Positions 8,653 to 17,800 of a stretch of 64,000 bases of DNA are shown here, in pieces; within the stretch, counting starts at the first letter, position 1; each line of letters starts with the position of its first letter. The notes beneath the pieces were generated by a model. The model was given only the letters and a program-made list of their open reading frames with translations, did no database searches and was not told the DNA's origin. The stretch comes from Paraburkholderia polaris (GTDB taxonomy: Bacteria; Pseudomonadota; Gammaproteobacteria; Burkholderiales; Burkholderiaceae), in NCBI RefSeq assembly GCF_012927345.1, contig NZ_JABBGJ010000035.1:55477-119476 (forward strand), read 5' to 3'. Made by a program: the position numbers and the translations under genes.

Positions 8653-8880
8653 GCCTCGCTCACGGATCCGACGTGGCGGGCTTACAGCGTCGCTCGACGA
8701 TCGCAGTCGGGCTTGCTGCATTGCGGCAACCGCCGCCGAGTTGTTCCAACCCGCAGTTTTTCCTGCAGCGCCCCGCCGACTTGCTCTGGCGCGACACACT
8801 CCACTGACCACCCCAACACCCCGCAAACCCTTGTCCAGCAGGGCTTTGGCTGACGCCTGCCGACGCTTGCGCGGCGGCGG

Positions 8881-8918
8881 TGTCGCATTTCCACATGTGG
8901 TTGTCGCAAATAGTCGGC
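8881..8918 (+). promoter_or_regulatory. Candidate AraC-type (GbdR-like) operator before proVW
   Basis: TGTCGCA at 8881 and TGTCGCAAAT at 8902 are direct repeats 21 bases apart; a third GTCG half-site follows 10 bases later (8913). The same 21+10 spacing appears before the genes at 48539 and 55699. Confidence 0.55.
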
Positions 8919-9046
8919 TAGGCGTACTTTTTTCTGGCAACTATGTATGCACAGCGCGGACGGACATCCGCCACGCAGCAAGTAACTTGCATGGGACCCG
9001 AGTAACCCTTAAAGCGCAAACGCGGGTCGACATAGGAGAGCATTCA

Positions 9047-10225
9047 ATGAATTCCCCCAAGGTCGTGGTCGAAGGGCTGTGCAAGGTGTTCGGCACTAAC
9101 CCGAAACAGGCGATCGGCATGCTGGCAGGCGGCGCAACGAAAGAAGAAGTCTTCGCGCGCACCGGTCAGATTGTCGGCGTCCACAACGTATCGTTCGAAG
9201 TCAAGGAAGGCGAGATCTTCGTGCTGATGGGCCTGTCCGGCTCCGGCAAGTCGACGCTGATTCGCCTGATCAATCGTCTGGTCGAGCCGACGGCCGGCAA
9301 AGTACTGATCGACGGCCGCGACGTGGCCAGCGTGCCGCGCTCCGAGCTCACGGCACTGCGCCGCAAGGACATGAGCATGGTGTTCCAGTCCTTCGCGTTG
9401 ATGCCGCAGCGCACGGTGCTGTCCAACGCGGCCTTCGGGCTGGAAGTGGCAGGTGTCGGCAGGAAGGACCGCGAGAAGCGCGCCATGACCGTGCTCGAAC
9501 AGGTCGGCCTCGCGCCGTTCGCGGAAAAGTTGCCGGCCCAGTTGTCCGGCGGCATGCAGCAACGCGTGGGTCTTGCGCGGGCGCTGGCAGTCAACCCGTC
9601 GCTCATGATCATGGACGAGGCGTTCTCCGCGCTCGATCCGCTCAAGCGCAAGGAAATGCAGAACGTGCTGCTCGATCTGCAACGCGAGCAACAGCGCACC
9701 ATCCTGTTCGTCTCGCACGATCTGGAAGAGGCGATGCGCATCGGCACCCGGATCGCGATCATGGAAGGCGGCAAGGTGGTGCAGATCGGCACGCCGCAGC
9801 AAATCATCACCAATCCCGCCGACGATTATGTGCGCGCGTTCTTCGAAGGCATCGACACCAGCCGCTATCTGACGGCCGGCGACCTGATGCAGACGGACGC
9901 GGTGCCGCTCATGCAGCATTCGCCACAGATCGACGCCTCGAGCGTAGCCGCGACGCTCAACGGCAGCGCCGAATACGCGTTCGTGCTCGACAGCGAGCGC
10001 AAGTTCCGCGGCTTCGTGTGCCGCGACGCGATGGGCAGCGCATCGCCGCAGCTCAACCACATCGAGTGCATCCGCCGTACTACGCCTTTGGACGACGTCG
10101 TCGAACGCGTGGTAGCGAGCCGTGCACCGCTGCCAGTCGTCGAAGCAGACGGCTCCTACTGCGGTTCGGTCAACAAGACGAACGTGCTGAATGTTCTCAC
10201 GCGCCATCGAGGTTCCCATGTCTGA
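9047..10225 (+). CDS. proV: Glycine betaine/choline ABC transporter ATP-binding protein
   Basis: A 392-residue ProV/CbcV-type ATPase. The start at 9047 has GGAGAG upstream and fits the family start MNSPKVVVEGLCKVFGTNP; the longer open frame upstream is non-coding in character. Walker A is GLSGSGKST, the signature is LSGGMQQRVGLARAL and Walker B is LMIMDEAFSALDP; the C-terminal third is a CBS-pair-like region, which in this family senses ionic strength. It energises import of quaternary amines through the permease encoded next, with which it overlaps by 8 bases. A 21-base-spaced TGTCG repeat lies 130 bases upstream. Confidence 0.93.
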   Translation: MNSPKVVVEGLCKVFGTNPKQAIGMLAGGATKEEVFARTGQIVGVHNVSFEVKEGEIFVLMGLSGSGKSTLIRLINRLVEPTAGKVLIDGRDVASVPRSELTALRRKDMSMVFQSFALMPQRTVLSNAAFGLEVAGVGRKDREKRAMTVLEQVGLAPFAEKLPAQLSGGMQQRVGLARALAVNPSLMIMDEAFSALDPLKRKEMQNVLLDLQREQQRTILFVSHDLEEAMRIGTRIAIMEGGKVVQIGTPQQIITNPADDYVRAFFEGIDTSRYLTAGDLMQTDAVPLMQHSPQIDASSVAATLNGSAEYAFVLDSERKFRGFVCRDAMGSASPQLNHIECIRRTTPLDDVVERVVASRAPLPVVEADGSYCGSVNKTNVLNVLTRHRGSHV

Positions 10226-11120
10226 AGTCATTCCACTTGGCGCCTGGGTCGACCACGGCGTTCACTACCTGCTCGACCATGACGCAAAAACCTTCGATTC
10301 CATCGGCAAGGTCATCGAGAGTTTTGCCGCGCTGATCGAGCACGGCCTGCAAGCGGTGCCGATGTGGGCACTGATGGCGTTTTTCGTCGGTATTGGCTTG
10401 TGGCGGGTGGGCTGGCGTTTCGCGCTGTTCACGTTGCTGGCGATGCTGCTGATCTACGGCACCGGCTTCTGGGATCAGATGGTGATCACGCTCGGTCTCA
10501 CGCTTTCGTCGACCTTGATCAGCCTGCTGCTCGGCGTGCCGCTCGGCATCTGGACCGCGAAGAGCCGCACCATTGAAATGATGGTGCGCCCCGTGCTCGA
10601 TCTGATGCAGACCATGCCCGCTTTCGTCTACCTGATTCCGGCGGCGATGCTGTTCGGTCTCGGCCGCGTGCCGGGGATTCTTTCCACGGTGATCTTCGCG
10701 ATGCCGCCTGCTGTGCGTCTTACGTCGCTCGGCATCAAGCATGTGAATCGCGAAATCGTCGAAGCAGGGCAGGCGTTCGGCTGCACGCCCTGGCAATTGC
10801 TCTACAAGGTGCAGTTTCCGAACGCGCTGCCGTCGATCATGACCGGCGTGAACCAGACGATCATGATGGCTTTGTCGATGGTGATCATCGCCTCGATGGT
10901 GGGCGCGGGCGGCCTCGGCAACGACGTGCTGGCGAGTATTCAGCGGCTCGATATCGGCCTCGGCTTCGAAAGCGGCCTCTCCGTGGTGATGCTTGCGATC
11001 ATTCTCGACCGCATCACGGAAAGTTTCGGCCGGTCGCCTGGCATGGCACGGGCGCCGCTGCTGTCGGGCTTGCGCAACGTCATGAAGGTGCGCCGGGCGC
11101 CGGCGGCGCAGCACGGCTGA
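10218..11120 (+). CDS. proW: Glycine betaine/choline ABC transporter permease
   Basis: A 300-residue inner-membrane permease of the ProW/CbcW family. The start at ATG 10218 overlaps the end of proV. Motifs include GVPLGIWTAKS, the long LMQTMPAFVYLIPAAMLFGL segment typical of ProW, and an EAA-type loop (EIVEAGQAFGCTPWQLLYKV). It pairs with the ATPase; a binding protein gene follows after the regulator. With no other permease in the window, it may serve all three quaternary-amine binding proteins present (at 12263, 48539 and 54335), as the CbcWV core does in Pseudomonas. Confidence 0.92.
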   Translation: MSEVIPLGAWVDHGVHYLLDHDAKTFDSIGKVIESFAALIEHGLQAVPMWALMAFFVGIGLWRVGWRFALFTLLAMLLIYGTGFWDQMVITLGLTLSSTLISLLLGVPLGIWTAKSRTIEMMVRPVLDLMQTMPAFVYLIPAAMLFGLGRVPGILSTVIFAMPPAVRLTSLGIKHVNREIVEAGQAFGCTPWQLLYKVQFPNALPSIMTGVNQTIMMALSMVIIASMVGAGGLGNDVLASIQRLDIGLGFESGLSVVMLAIILDRITESFGRSPGMARAPLLSGLRNVMKVRRAPAAQHG

Positions 11121-11127
11121 GCCGCCT

Positions 11128-12126
11128 ATGAAGCGCGACGCGATCTCCCCTGTCGAGGCCCAATCCGATTCGCCGCTGTCCGGGCTCGCGCACTTCGGCT
11201 TTCTGACGCTGCCGAACTTTTCGATGATTGCTTTCACGAGCGCGGTCGAGGTGCTGCGCATGGCCAACTACGTGGGCCGCGCGCAGCACTACACGTGGTC
11301 GGTGATTACGCCGGACGGCGAGCCGGCGCGAGCGAGCAACGGCATCACCGTGAAGCCGACCACGACGCTGGCTGAAGCGGGTATGCCGGATGTGCTGATC
11401 GTCTGCGCCGGCTGGCATGTGCGTGATTACGTGGACGATACGGTCATCGCCTTGCTGCAGGACGTGGCGTCGAAAGGCATTCCGCTTGGCGGCATTTGCA
11501 CGGGACCGTTCGCGCTGCTGGCTGCGAACCTGCTCGACGGTTATCGCTGCACCGTGCATTGGGAAGACATGTCGCCACTGCACAGGAGCTACCCGCACGT
11601 GCGTTTCGCGGATGAACTGTTCGTGATCGACCGTGACCGGATGACCTGCACCGGTGGCACCGCGCCGCTCGATCTGATGCTGAACCTGGTCGGCATGCGC
11701 CTCGGCCATGCGGTCGCGGCGCAAGTGTCCGAGCAGTTCATTGTCGAGCGGATTCGCGGTTCGACCGATTATCAGCATATTCCCGTCGACGCGCGGGTTG
11801 GTTTCTCGCGCGCGGAGTTGATCGAAGTCGTGCGGTTGATGGAAGCGAATATCGAAGAGCCCTTGTCGCTCGATGAACTCGCGCGGCTCGTGCATCTGTC
11901 GCAACGTCATTTGCAGCGGATGTTCAAGATGTTTCTGAGCGTGTCGCCGACGCACTATTACCTGACGCTGCGTTTGCGTCGGGCGCGTGAACTGTTGCGC
12001 AATACGGATGCGTCGATCGCGCGGGTAACGGCCGTTTGTGGCTTTCACTCGCCGTGCCATTTCAGCAAGGCCTATCGCGCGCAGTTTGGCCACGCACCGA
12101 GTGTCGAGCGACGGCTGTCGGCGTAA
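11128..12126 (+). CDS. AraC-family regulator with amidotransferase-like N-domain (GbdR type), first paralogue
   Basis: A 332-residue protein: residues 20-200 are a DJ-1/PfpI-like class I amidotransferase fold (FGFLTLPNFSMIAFTSAVEV, with the elbow GGICTGPFALLA), and residues 230-330 are an AraC double helix-turn-helix (LSLDELARLVHLSQRHLQRMF, YLTLRLRRARELL). This architecture is that of GbdR, CdhR, SouR and ArgR, which respond to betaine, carnitine, sarcosine or arginine. It begins 7 bases after proW and splits the permease from the binding protein, so it may control the transporter that carries its own inducer. The true ligand is not shown by sequence. Confidence 0.88.
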   Translation: MKRDAISPVEAQSDSPLSGLAHFGFLTLPNFSMIAFTSAVEVLRMANYVGRAQHYTWSVITPDGEPARASNGITVKPTTTLAEAGMPDVLIVCAGWHVRDYVDDTVIALLQDVASKGIPLGGICTGPFALLAANLLDGYRCTVHWEDMSPLHRSYPHVRFADELFVIDRDRMTCTGGTAPLDLMLNLVGMRLGHAVAAQVSEQFIVERIRGSTDYQHIPVDARVGFSRAELIEVVRLMEANIEEPLSLDELARLVHLSQRHLQRMFKMFLSVSPTHYYLTLRLRRARELLRNTDASIARVTAVCGFHSPCHFSKAYRAQFGHAPSVERRLSA

Positions 12127-12177
12127 ATGAGTCTGCGTAAATGAGTCGGCGTAGTTGAGTCTGCGTGAATGAGTTGG
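12122..12177 (+). repeat. Short degenerate tandem repeats after the AraC gene
   Basis: The motif GCGTAAATGAGTC and variants recurs about four times, overlapping the stop codon of the regulator. It lies 85 bases or more before the binding-protein gene. Confidence 0.6.
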
Positions 12178-12262
12178 CATCAATTAAGTCGGTGCAAGCA
12201 ATTGCGCCTGGAAAATCTGATTAGTAAAACCAGTCAAGCATCAATCACCCTGAGGGAACGCC

Positions 12263-13198
12263 ATGAAACGTTTGTGGGCTGCGTCGTTGTGCGCGCTGTC
12301 GGTGTCGTCTGTCTTTGCCACGGAACCTGCTACTTGCCGGGACGTCCGGTTCGCCGACGTCGGCTGGACCGATATCGCGGCGACTACCGGTCTAGCCTCG
12401 ACGGTGCTCGAAGGGCTCGGCTACAAGCCGACCAAAACCATCGCCTCGGTGCCGATCACCTTCGCGGGTGTGAAGAGCAAGCAGATCGACGTGTTCCTCG
12501 GCTACTGGTCGCCGACCATGGATCCGATGATCGATCCGTTCAAAAAGGCCGGCCAGCTCACCGTGCTGCCCACGCCAAACCTGACCGGGGCGAAATACAC
12601 GCTGGCCGTGCCGGATTACGCGTATCAGGCGGGCATCAAAACCTTCGCCGATATCGCGAAGAACTACGACAAGCTCGACGGCAAGATCTATGGCATCGAA
12701 CCGGGTAACGACGGCAATGCGTTGATCAAGAAGATGATCGACAGCAACCAGTACGGCCTTGGCAAGTTCAAGTTGGTGGAGTCGAGCGAGGCGGGCATGC
12801 TGGTCGAAGTGAATCGCGCGGTTCGCGACAAGAAGCCGATCGTGTTTCTCGGGTGGGAACCACATCCGATGAACGTGCAGATGAAGATCGATTATTTGTC
12901 CGGTGGCGATGACGTATTCGGTCCGAACTACGGCGAAGCCAAAGTGCTGACGGTCACGCCGAACGACTATTCGACACGTTGCCCGAACGTCGCGAAGCTG
13001 GTGTCGAACCTGCACTTCACGACCGACATCGAGAATCACGTGATGCTGCCGATCATGAACAAGACGGATCCGAACAAGGCGGCGAAGGATTGGCTGAAGG
13101 CGAATCCGGCGGTGCTCGACAAGTGGCTGGCGGGCGTGAAGACCTTTGATGGGAAGGATGGGTTGCCGGCGGTGAAGGCTTATATTGCGGGGCAGTGA
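12263..13198 (+). CDS. Periplasmic choline/betaine-binding protein (ChoX/CbcX type)
   Basis: A 311-residue OpuAC-family binding protein with a Sec signal peptide (MKRLWAASLCALSVSSVFAT). The mature start CRDVRFADVGWTDIAATTG closely resembles ChoX, and conserved pieces PITFAGVKSKQIDVFLGYW and FLGWEPHPMN carry the aromatic residues that box the quaternary ammonium in this family. It should deliver choline or betaine to the ABC core at 9047-11120. It is a clear paralogue of the gene at 54335. Confidence 0.9.
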   Translation: MKRLWAASLCALSVSSVFATEPATCRDVRFADVGWTDIAATTGLASTVLEGLGYKPTKTIASVPITFAGVKSKQIDVFLGYWSPTMDPMIDPFKKAGQLTVLPTPNLTGAKYTLAVPDYAYQAGIKTFADIAKNYDKLDGKIYGIEPGNDGNALIKKMIDSNQYGLGKFKLVESSEAGMLVEVNRAVRDKKPIVFLGWEPHPMNVQMKIDYLSGGDDVFGPNYGEAKVLTVTPNDYSTRCPNVAKLVSNLHFTTDIENHVMLPIMNKTDPNKAAKDWLKANPAVLDKWLAGVKTFDGKDGLPAVKAYIAGQ

Positions 13199-13278
13199 GG
13201 TTTGACTAAACGCCGGACACACTGTCCGAAACTCAAGCTCAGCATAGGCAACCATTGCGTTTGACACATGCGTGTGCT

Positions 13279-13312
13279 CCGGCCGCTAAACCGCACGGTT
13301 TGGCTCGGCCGG
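13279..13312 (+). terminator. Large hairpin after the binding-protein gene
   Basis: CCGGCCG (13279) pairs with CGGCCGG (13306), with an inner AAACCG/CGGTTT stem; the outer bases CGTG and CACG extend it. It lies about 80 bases after the stop codon. No T run follows, so it may be a stabilising or REP-like hairpin instead of an intrinsic terminator. Confidence 0.45.
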
Positions 13313-13361
13313 ACGCACGTGCCGACACGATATTTCAATACACCGGGCGATACCTGAGGGA

Positions 13362-13380
13362 CCGTGACGCAAAGTCACGG
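13362..13380. repeat. Perfect 7-base inverted repeat
   Basis: CCGTGAC, GCAAA, GTCACGG form a tight hairpin between the binding-protein gene and the IS remnant. Confidence 0.6.
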
Positions 13381-13495
13381 ACCGAGCTTAGAGCTTGTTA
13401 TGAACGTTGCAGTATCGGAACGGCATAGTCGAGCATCAGCATGGCGAAGACAACGAAATGCAAACCAGCCAGAGTGCCGGAGTTTTGGGTAGCCG

Positions 13496-13729
13496 CTCAT
13501 AGTCGTTCACCATCGCTTCGAAACATCCGGCCTTGGGCCAGCGTTGCGTCTGCTGGAACACTGCTCCCCATGGCGGAAAACTGGTCGGCAGCATCCGCCA
13601 TGCAGCTTCAGCCTGCGCTATTCAGCGCAGTGCGTTAAACCCCTCTCGCAACTCATGCTTGCGCTGGGGCGCTTCCTTATTCATCAACGCCAGATAAGGA
13701 ATAACAAAGCCGCCATTCTTGGTCCGAGA
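13496..13729 (-). pseudogene. IS5-family (IS402/ISL2-like) transposase remnant
   Basis: The minus strand reads NGGFVIPYLALMNKEAPQRK, HELREGFNALR, a TGA stop (13624-13622), then AAWRMLPTSFPPWGAVFQQT and QRWPKAGCFEAMVNDYE. This matches in order the N-terminal helix-turn-helix region of IS5-family transposases (FNALRW..RAG.PWR.LP.DFPPW..VYQQT.RW). The tryptophan expected after NALR is replaced by the stop. Only about 78 codons survive; the catalytic DDE part is gone. The rest of 13199-14006 holds hairpins and the fragment at 13801. Confidence 0.75.
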
Positions 13730-13800
13730 CACCACTCGGGTATGGCTTGCGTTTCGTCATCCCGCCAGGATAGCCCGTCTCACGAAATGTGCATAAGGTG

Positions 13801-13948
13801 CTCCAGCAAGACAAAAATTTACATTGTGAGTGGCGACCGGGTCACTGCAATTGATGTCGTTGGAGACGAACGGGTAAAAATTGATTTTCATCAAGCGAAC
13901 GGGCATACGTTACGCAAATGGATTCGTGCTTCAGGTATAACGCGACGG
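13801..13948 (+). pseudogene. Duplicated 3' end of the immunity-like gene
   Basis: These 148 bases closely match 17517-17670, the last codons of the gene at 16697, including ACATTGTGAG, GTCACTGCA.TTGATGTC and AAAATTGATTTTCA. The frame is kept (KTKIYIVSGDRVTAIDVVGD) but a short indel (6 bases) is present at the start and there is no gene body upstream. It is an orphan copy of the C-terminal SH3-like segment, now on the other side of the large gene. Confidence 0.85.
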
Positions 13949-14006
13949 CTCCCCTCAAGGATGTGAAGGGAGATATGAACTTCGGGTTTTCTGAATAGGC
14001 GCAATC

Positions 14007-16700
14007 ATGGCAAATACGACACCGCCGAATTCGCCCAGCGCTCGGTTGAAGCAGCTTGGCTTCGCGTTTCCGTTTCGCAAGAAGGGGCAAGGCAATGCGG
14101 GCTCATCCATTGAATTTACCGATGAGCACGATTTCTACAAAGCATTGAAACAGGAACCGTCGGGCTCCTATTCGGTCAGCGGCAAGGGCATGTGGCATGG
14201 TGGAATTCATGTTACTGAGGCCGGAGCCGGTCAATTTCTGGACCTGAAACATGGCTTGCGAAGCATTACCGAGGGCGAACTAGTTGCCTGGCGTCTCAAC
14301 CGCACCTACCTGGTCAGCGAGATTCCTGCCCAGAACGGCAAGCCGGCGATCAGCGCACCGTACAGCACGGGGTTTGCGCTGGTACGTCACACGATGGAGT
14401 TTCCACGAGGCACCACGCTGAAGTTTTTCGCTCTGTATATGCACCTGCAGGATCTGGCGGACTATGAGAGTGATACGACGCTGACGCGGCCCGCGTACTG
14501 GTCGACACAGTTCAAGGTCACTGGGTTCGCCATGGACAAGCCTCATGCCAGTCCGAACGGTCAGGTGGCGCCCGCTGGACAGCAAGGGCTAAGGGTTCGC
14601 GTGACAAAGCCGCATGGCACGATCCTCGGCATCCTGCCGCAGGGGGCACAGTTCAGCCTGAGCAGGCGTGAAGAGGACTGGGGGCAGATAAAGGATACGC
14701 ACGGGGCCCAGATGTTTGCGCCTACGGTGGGCGCATATGTCAATCCGGATGCGGCGATCAACGGGTGGGTTTTCCTGGGCAAGGAAAACGGTGGTCCCGT
14801 TGTCGAGGAAATCATGCCGGACTCGTCGCTCGATTGCGTGGTGGTGCCGACCACGCCGGTTCACATCAATGCAGGTGACCTGATCGGTCATCTGGGCCGC
14901 TACGACTCGTTGAGTCAGCAGACCTCAAACCGCATGGTCCACATTGAGGTGTTCTGTGACGACAGCATCAAGTCGTTTATCGCGCAGGGGCAAAAGTGGA
15001 TTGCCGATAACGGGGCACACGAACTGGCGTGGCTGCAGCTTGGGTTACCCAAGGATCCCCCGATCCTGCGAGTCGATCGGTCGACAACGTTGTACTTGGC
15101 GGCCAACCAGCCTGGCGAGAATCCAAAGCAAACCGGCGTGATTCAGGTGGCCTCGCTTGCCGAACTGGCCCGGCAGCCGGGGAACCCATCCAAGGAGGCC
15201 ACGGCGGAAAGCGACGGGCAGAAACTGAACTGGTGGAAAGTCGACAGTGCGGACGCACTGGGCAACGACATCAGCGGATGGGTGCGCGAGCAGAGCTTCG
15301 CCGGTGGCAAGGTGACGCGTGAGTTTGCGCAGAAGTGGGTGGACTTCCAGACCCTGGAAGATGCGCACGACCCGACGCACACAATGTTTGCAACCACGAA
15401 AGCGTTTGTCGACTATGCGATCGGCGCGGACGTGCCAGAACCGGGAGCGCTCGGCAAACTCAGTCCGCTGATGGCGTCAATCTATCGAGCGTTATACCAG
15501 ACCGGAGACGGCAGCAAGGCTGCGGACGAACTCTGCGCCGCCGCCGATAATCCGTGGACTGCCTTGCGCATGTCGAGGTTGATCATCAAGCACGAGAGCG
15601 AATGGGCTAATCCAGACAAGTGGAAGCAGCTCATCGCGGAGATAGAAAAGCAGACGGGCCCGCAAGCTCAGCACGAGGCGGAGCAGAAGCGGATCGAAAA
15701 ACTCGTCTGGTGGGACGACGTCAAGGTCCACTTGACTGACCTGCCCGGGTCGGACGTTTTTCACATCCATCCGATTGCGTTGGCGGGGAATTTCCTAAAG
15801 GCAGGTGGTTGTGACTGCGGATGCAACTATGTTAATCAATTCAATGTGACCCGCTGGAACGGGCAAGTAGTTCATTATGGGCCGCTATATATGGGGCACT
15901 TGGCATTGGAACATTCGCCCGCTCTGCGCCGGCTTTCTGACAGCGGTCAGATGACAGATAGCGAGCACAGGATACTTGTTGCGATGTCCGCAAATGAAGG
16001 AAATATTGACGGCGTTCAAGCGTACGACAGTGAAATATTCACCGCAGGCGCATGTCAGAAGACGGTTAATGCGACTGGCAAAGGCGAGTTCTCAACGCAG
16101 GTTGCCGAATTCAAGATTAGCAATGAGGCCGCTTACCAGCGTCTGTTCGAAAAATGCGGTTGGACGGTTGAAACTCAGGGTGCTGATTCGCGCACGGCAA
16201 AAATGTATTATCAAGATACGGAAGTCACGGGCGCAGTAAAGATAACTGGCGATGAGTTACACGCCAAATTGAGAGAAGGTTGTAGTGCCGCAACGTTTGG
16301 TATGAAAATAAAACAAAAGCCTCTTGCTTCAATTGTCAATGCAATCATAAGTGACGAGTTTCAGGATAAGCAGGCAAAGGATTTTGTCGATCGTTTGAGA
16401 AAAGTGATTGCTCTCATTCCAGACGGCTACGCGTATTCGGTCGGTGAGTATTTTAAATCGGACCTTGGCCGAGCCGCCGCGCTTGATCAGCACGTTAATC
16501 GCCCTAATAACGTTGTGAAGGACGTGGGAAGCGCACTGAAAGCTTTTTTTCTCACTCATCCATCAGTGCAGGCGGATCCGTCCACGTGGGGCCAATCACG
16601 GATTACGTACGAATCGCAAATCGTCGCCTATTACGGTGAGCACAGGCACATGAATGATTGCCACGTGCGCTTTGGAAAATTGCGGAGTAAATTGTCGTGA
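14007..16700 (+). CDS. Large effector-like protein, probable peptidoglycan-targeting T6SS cargo
   Basis: 897 residues, no signal peptide, no membrane segment. Residues 50-330 look like a degenerate M23-type module (MWHGGIHVTEAG, LRSITEGELVAWRLNRTY, MVHIEVF). The middle has an SH3-like stretch, a helical part (SRLIIKHESEWANPDKW) and HIHPIALAGNF (about residue 585) next to the cysteine cluster GGCDCGC. Residues 650-897 resemble a lysozyme-like domain: SANEGNIDGVQAYDSEIFT with Glu near 664 as candidate catalytic acid, then KGEFSTQVAEF and LDQHVNRPNNVV. Such proteins are found beside T6SS genes. The stop overlaps the next gene by four bases. The 3' part is much richer in AT than the 5' part. Function is inferred, not proven. 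Confidence 0.6.
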   Translation: MANTTPPNSPSARLKQLGFAFPFRKKGQGNAGSSIEFTDEHDFYKALKQEPSGSYSVSGKGMWHGGIHVTEAGAGQFLDLKHGLRSITEGELVAWRLNRTYLVSEIPAQNGKPAISAPYSTGFALVRHTMEFPRGTTLKFFALYMHLQDLADYESDTTLTRPAYWSTQFKVTGFAMDKPHASPNGQVAPAGQQGLRVRVTKPHGTILGILPQGAQFSLSRREEDWGQIKDTHGAQMFAPTVGAYVNPDAAINGWVFLGKENGGPVVEEIMPDSSLDCVVVPTTPVHINAGDLIGHLGRYDSLSQQTSNRMVHIEVFCDDSIKSFIAQGQKWIADNGAHELAWLQLGLPKDPPILRVDRSTTLYLAANQPGENPKQTGVIQVASLAELARQPGNPSKEATAESDGQKLNWWKVDSADALGNDISGWVREQSFAGGKVTREFAQKWVDFQTLEDAHDPTHTMFATTKAFVDYAIGADVPEPGALGKLSPLMASIYRALYQTGDGSKAADELCAAADNPWTALRMSRLIIKHESEWANPDKWKQLIAEIEKQTGPQAQHEAEQKRIEKLVWWDDVKVHLTDLPGSDVFHIHPIALAGNFLKAGGCDCGCNYVNQFNVTRWNGQVVHYGPLYMGHLALEHSPALRRLSDSGQMTDSEHRILVAMSANEGNIDGVQAYDSEIFTAGACQKTVNATGKGEFSTQVAEFKISNEAAYQRLFEKCGWTVETQGADSRTAKMYYQDTEVTGAVKITGDELHAKLREGCSAATFGMKIKQKPLASIVNAIISDEFQDKQAKDFVDRLRKVIALIPDGYAYSVGEYFKSDLGRAAALDQHVNRPNNVVKDVGSALKAFFLTHPSVQADPSTWGQSRITYESQIVAYYGEHRHMNDCHVRFGKLRSKLS

Positions 16701-17671
16701 AGCGTATTAAGTTATTCATTGGTATGGGAAAAATAACCATTTGCGTCGTGACGTCATATTTAGTCACGCTGGCTACCTCTCAACCAGTTTTTGCAACGCA
16801 GGTGACACTTCCAAGTGGAGAGTCGATCGAACTTGATGCGCCTTTAACTGGTGAGTTGCAATCCCGATTCGGCGACGGATGGGCCCGTGCATTTTATATA
16901 GAAAAGAACGGCGCTCGCCTCCAGCTATTTCAGGAAGAGCAATTGACTAGGGTGGGTGGAATCGTCTTCGAAGCCATCGAGCAGAAGAATGTTTCTCCCA
17001 CTGGGCATTACATCGTAGTGCCCGTCATCAGACAAGGGCTGCTCGACGTTGCAGGGGAAAAGTCGCGAATTGAGGGAAGAGAGTATTGCCCGGTAATAGA
17101 AGCAGCAACTGGTTGCATCATTACCATGCAAACAGGCGAAATATGCGGTGGCGGATGGGCATCCAAGCGGGACATATGGTTGGATTCAAGCGACGACCGG
17201 TCCTCAGAAATGACAACGAAGACGACCGCTGGGGCCAATAGCATGTGGCATGAGTTCTCGCGTGCAAGCGTAAAACTGAAACTTCGAGATGTGATCGCAA
17301 GAAATCTCGGGGTTTCCAACGTGATGGCGTGTGATCCTCCTAATCTTGAAAACCGGAAAAGTTACCTGGCCTTGGCAAAACAACTCCGACAAGAAAATGC
17401 GCGGTCCGAGGCTTCACTCGTCGAATCGAAAGTGGCGCTTCTTTCAGCAACAGGCGCTGTGAGCGGGCAGATGTTTCGCATTCGTGTAGAAAAGGCATGG
17501 CTATATGAGTCGCCGAGCTCCAATAGTAAAACAAAGATGTACATTGTGAGAGGCGACCAGGTCACTGCAGTTGATGTCCTCGGAGACGAATGGGTGAAAA
17601 TTGATTTTCAGCAAGCGAGCGGCCATATGCTGAGAAAATGGATTCGCGCCTCGGATATAATGCAACGGTAA
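16697..17671 (+). CDS. Periplasmic SH3-domain protein, candidate immunity partner of the effector
   Basis: 324 residues starting with GTG at 16697, in a GTGA overlap with the upstream stop, so translation is coupled. The N-terminus is a signal peptide or anchor (KITICVVTSYLVTLATSQPV, then FAT). The body is unrecognised; the last 65 residues form a bacterial SH3-like fold (FRIRVEKAWLYESPSSNSK, VKIDFQQASGHML). A periplasmic partner encoded directly after a wall-attacking effector fits an immunity role (inference). Base composition is AT-rich compared with the flanks. A copy of its 3' end lies at 13801-13948. Confidence 0.65.
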   Translation: MKRIKLFIGMGKITICVVTSYLVTLATSQPVFATQVTLPSGESIELDAPLTGELQSRFGDGWARAFYIEKNGARLQLFQEEQLTRVGGIVFEAIEQKNVSPTGHYIVVPVIRQGLLDVAGEKSRIEGREYCPVIEAATGCIITMQTGEICGGGWASKRDIWLDSSDDRSSEMTTKTTAGANSMWHEFSRASVKLKLRDVIARNLGVSNVMACDPPNLENRKSYLALAKQLRQENARSEASLVESKVALLSATGAVSGQMFRIRVEKAWLYESPSSNSKTKMYIVRGDQVTAVDVLGDEWVKIDFQQASGHMLRKWIRASDIMQR

Positions 17672-17800
17672 GCAATGGCAAAAAATGGCGCGCGAGGGCG
17701 ATAGTGCGAGCCAGGGCGGAAGAATTTTCACCAATCCGAATCAGAGGATGCGAAAAATTATGTTTTGTGCCGATAAGCGCTTACTGATTTTTTAATATTA

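Noticed and set aside
8591..9046. Upstream extension of the proV frame (152 codons)
   Set aside because: No similarity to ABC ATPases, poor composition, and a good ribosome site at the internal ATG 9047.
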